Assembly (NCBI GenBank): GCA_035560235.1
Contig: DATMAG010000032.1
Coordinates: 1-12,822 of the forward strand
Source: DASRDU01 sp035560235
Lineage (GTDB): Bacteria > Acidobacteriota > Blastocatellia > RBC074
DNA length: 12,822 nt
Direction: 5' to 3'
The notes beneath the pieces are model-generated. The model searched no databases, had not been told where the DNA came from, and worked only from the letters and a program-made list of their open reading frames with translations. The translations under genes were made by a program, and so were the position numbers. Positions 11,106-12,822 of the stretch are shown piece after piece. The first letter of the stretch is position 1. Each line of letters opens with the position of its first letter.

Positions 11106-11702
11106 ATGCGCAAAACTACTCTCGTTTTGATCATCGCTGCCTGCCTGCTCTCAGCATCAGTTACTGCCCGTTCAGATAAGGACAAGCCGGTGCGAATCAG
11201 GTTGAAGGGCTGGAGTCAGATCGTTGACAGTTACGACCGCTTCACCGATGAAACTACTGTCGAACTGATTACGCCTGTCAGACTCCCCTCTACCAGCGAA
11301 GTCCTGACGGGCAACGAAACCAGCGTTACCCTCTGGATTGTGGCCAGAGCCAAAGGCCCGGCCTTCAAAGACCCGGTCTTCGGGCTGGCGCTGCAAATCG
11401 AAACCAACCGTCCTGCCGCTCTGCCGCTCTTTGAAGCGAAGCCGATTTACTTCCTCTACGACGATCAGCGTTTTGTTCTGGAAAAGACAGCGCGTGTCCC
11501 TGACCTTGAACGCAGGGCAATGGCTGCTTCCAGAAGCCGTGACGCCATGTTCGTCGGCGGCGCTGTTGATCTGGCTCAGATTGAGAAATTCGGTTCGAGC
11601 AAATCAGTTGAACTGAAAATCAGCGGAATGGAAATCAGACTCAAGCCGGAAATGATTGCCAGTCTGAAAGCTTACACTGAGTATGTCAGAAAGAAACTTT
11701 AG
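11106..11702 (+). CDS. Exported protein of unknown function
   Basis: 198 aa with a Sec signal peptide: MRKTT, a hydrophobic core LVLIIAACLLSA, and likely cleavage after about residue 21. The mature part looks beta-rich, with YDRFTDETTVEL near 43-54 and a C-terminal SSKSVELKISGMEIRLKPE leading into a helix. The DRF-x-D-x-TTV motif and the closing 'VEL...G.E.RLK' pattern resemble an unnamed exported family I associate with Acidobacteriota and Bacteroidota; this is recollection, not a search. The ribosome site GGGGG lies about 10 nt upstream. Its stop is immediately followed by the next start, so the two exported proteins are made together and may work as a pair in the cell envelope. Confidence 0.7.
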   Translation: MRKTTLVLIIAACLLSASVTARSDKDKPVRIRLKGWSQIVDSYDRFTDETTVELITPVRLPSTSEVLTGNETSVTLWIVARAKGPAFKDPVFGLALQIETNRPAALPLFEAKPIYFLYDDQRFVLEKTARVPDLERRAMAASRSRDAMFVGGAVDLAQIEKFGSSKSVELKISGMEIRLKPEMIASLKAYTEYVRKKL

Positions 11703-12293
11703 ATGAAAATCGCTTTCCGCGCGGCACAATATCTGCTGGTCCTTCTGTCTGTTGTTACCGCTGCACAGTCGGCAAAGGAACGAAGCCTGCTGGACGATGA
11801 GGTGACGAAAAAGGGGCAGGCTTTATTCACCGATTTGTTTCTGGACAAGAAGAAAGCCAGCGATCACGTCGAGGAGTTGAGGTCGTTCACCTGGCAGACT
11901 CCTTATGACTTCAAAGTCGTGATGGCAGTGTCGTATCAAATGTTGAGTATCAGGATCCCGCCTGACGAGGCGAAAGAGATTCTGCTGGGCGCAATGGAAG
12001 CCTCGGCGGCGCTCGATCTCAGCGAGAAAGACAAGGTGCTGATGAGAGTAGTGGCGCATCTGTGCGAGATGTATGCGGAGAACGATACGACCTGGCCGCA
12101 TTTGACGAAGCTGCAGGAACTGGGGCTGCCGGTCTTCGAAATCATCGGTGCAGCCACAGACCTGAAACCGCAAAAAGTCACAGAGATGTCGAGAAGGAAC
12201 CAGCTTCGGGCGAGACCTGCGGTGAAGATTTTAGGCAGACAGTTTTATGTGAAATACAGAGGCTCGGCAGCGAAAGCCATTGGTGACCAGTAA
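11703..12293 (+). CDS. Exported protein with a tape-measure-like N-terminal-type domain
   Basis: 196 aa. Signal peptide MKIAFRAAQYLLVLLSVVTA with cleavage near A21-S23. Residues about 63-163 resemble the N-terminal domain of phage tape-measure proteins: TPYDFKVVMAVSYQM, PPDEAKEILLGAMEASAALD, then LTKLQELGLPVFEIIGAATD and a KVTEM end. In tape-measure proteins this reads roughly '...L.eaGvPv..il....g.s..ev.km'. The C-terminus is short and basic. No tail genes accompany it, and a full tape-measure protein is several times longer and cytoplasmic. An exported isolated domain in a lysogenic operon suggests interference with incoming phages that use a related tape measure. The family match is by eye only. 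Confidence 0.65.
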   Translation: MKIAFRAAQYLLVLLSVVTAAQSAKERSLLDDEVTKKGQALFTDLFLDKKKASDHVEELRSFTWQTPYDFKVVMAVSYQMLSIRIPPDEAKEILLGAMEASAALDLSEKDKVLMRVVAHLCEMYAENDTTWPHLTKLQELGLPVFEIIGAATDLKPQKVTEMSRRNQLRARPAVKILGRQFYVKYRGSAAKAIGDQ

Positions 12294-12351
12294 AGATAAC
12301 GCAAAGCCTCTGCAATAATGACTGGTGTCTTTGAGCGAACAGGTTCACCCA

Positions 12352-12762
12352 ATGCCAAACAAGAAGAAAACAAAGGATGAACTGCTGGCTGAAAACCGAA
12401 TGCTGAAGTCCAGCTACTGGGTTGTATATCTGTCAAATGTACTGAATAATCTCATCAAATGGTCAGCACTCGTTCTTCTGGGAATTTATTGTGGCAGGCC
12501 GGCAATCGAAGCTTTGGCTGGCAAAGAGACAGAAGCGAACATTGCAATAAAAATATTAGGAAATCTGTCGATCCGGGAAGGTATATCATACGCGGCAGCC
12601 GCCGGGTTTGGGGCTTATGGTATGTATCAGCGAAGGCTGAGGCGCAAAACCATAGAGCGCCAGCACGACCGTGTTGCCAAACTCGAAAGGCAGCATGATC
12701 CCAAACGCTCCTCCAGCAGACTCACAAAAAGAGGTGAGACCAACCCAAATGACAAGGATTAG
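12352..12762 (+). CDS. Small two-helix membrane protein (conserved in mobile elements)
   Basis: 136 aa from ATG 12352, chosen for the AGG site 8 nt upstream; a GTG at 12325 would add nine residues. Order: polar N-terminus with LLAENRMLKSS, transmembrane helix at about 33-52 (LIKWSALVLLGIYCG), a loop, a second hydrophobic segment at 77-93 (ISYAAAAGFGAYGMY), then a basic coiled coil RRLRRKTIERQHDRVAKLER and a polar tail DPKRSSSRLTKRGET. I recall similar proteins with an RRLRR-T-ER and an SSRLT-RGET ending in phages and plasmids, without known function. It could be a holin-like, exclusion or envelope-anchored protein. Confidence 0.7.
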   Translation: MPNKKKTKDELLAENRMLKSSYWVVYLSNVLNNLIKWSALVLLGIYCGRPAIEALAGKETEANIAIKILGNLSIREGISYAAAAGFGAYGMYQRRLRRKTIERQHDRVAKLERQHDPKRSSSRLTKRGETNPNDKD

Positions 12763-12764
12763 AT

Positions 12765-12822
12765 ATGATCACTACAGATCTGGCAATCTCAGTTTTGATT
12801 TCAATAGCTGGACTGCTCGCCC
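12765..12822 (+). CDS. Start of another membrane protein (partial)
   Basis: ATG 12765 has AAGGA 6 nt upstream and follows the previous stop by two bases. The visible residues, MITTDLAISVLISIAGLL, begin a hydrophobic helix, so a membrane protein or signal anchor is likely. The gene runs past the right edge. Confidence 0.55.
   Translation, partial: MITTDLAISVLISIAGLLA

Overview
The window reads as the early and immunity half of a temperate phage, prophage or related integrative element from a moderately GC-rich bacterium. Two divergent gene blocks meet at a lambda-style switch at about 9.25-9.63 kb. Strong Shine-Dalgarno sites, sigma70-type -35/-10 boxes and Sec-type signal peptides are all visible. 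The host cannot be named from the sequence. One cargo protein recalls an unnamed exported family that I associate with Acidobacteriota and Bacteroidota, which is only a weak hint. No integrase, terminase, capsid or tail operon lies in the window.

Leftward block (minus strand, 9533 down to 1): a Cro-like HTH gene, then a SWIM zinc-finger gene that contains a complete 77-nt initiator-tRNA-like fold inside its reading frame. Next come a hairpin terminator and about 315 nt of densely paired sequence that looks like a structured RNA. These are followed by two HTH regulators, a chain of very small tightly coupled genes (7181 to 6128), a proline-rich unknown and a J-domain-like protein. A 374-nt gap holds interleaved inverted repeats. 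Beyond it lie a GIY-YIG (T5orf172-type) protein, a YdaU/DUF1376-like replication protein with repeat tracts, a zinc-binding partner, two small conserved phage-type proteins, a PP-loop PAPS-reductase-like enzyme and a beta-class DNA methyltransferase. The methyltransferase loses its family sequence near position 74 and runs off the left edge.

Rightward block (plus strand, 9627 to the right edge): a short XRE repressor without a peptidase domain, an ImmA/IrrE metalloprotease that could inactivate it, and a stand-alone tandem FtsK-gamma DNA-binding protein. Then come two exported proteins, the second resembling the N-terminal domain of a tape-measure protein, a two-helix membrane protein, and the start of another membrane protein.

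How it fits together: operators built on GTACGGCA half-sites cover the Cro-like promoter, the main leftward promoter (TTGACA-17-TACATT) and the translation start region of the repressor. In the lysogen the repressor would silence the leftward replication and modification genes. The rightward block would stay on and deliver envelope proteins, a layout expected of lysogenic conversion or superinfection exclusion.
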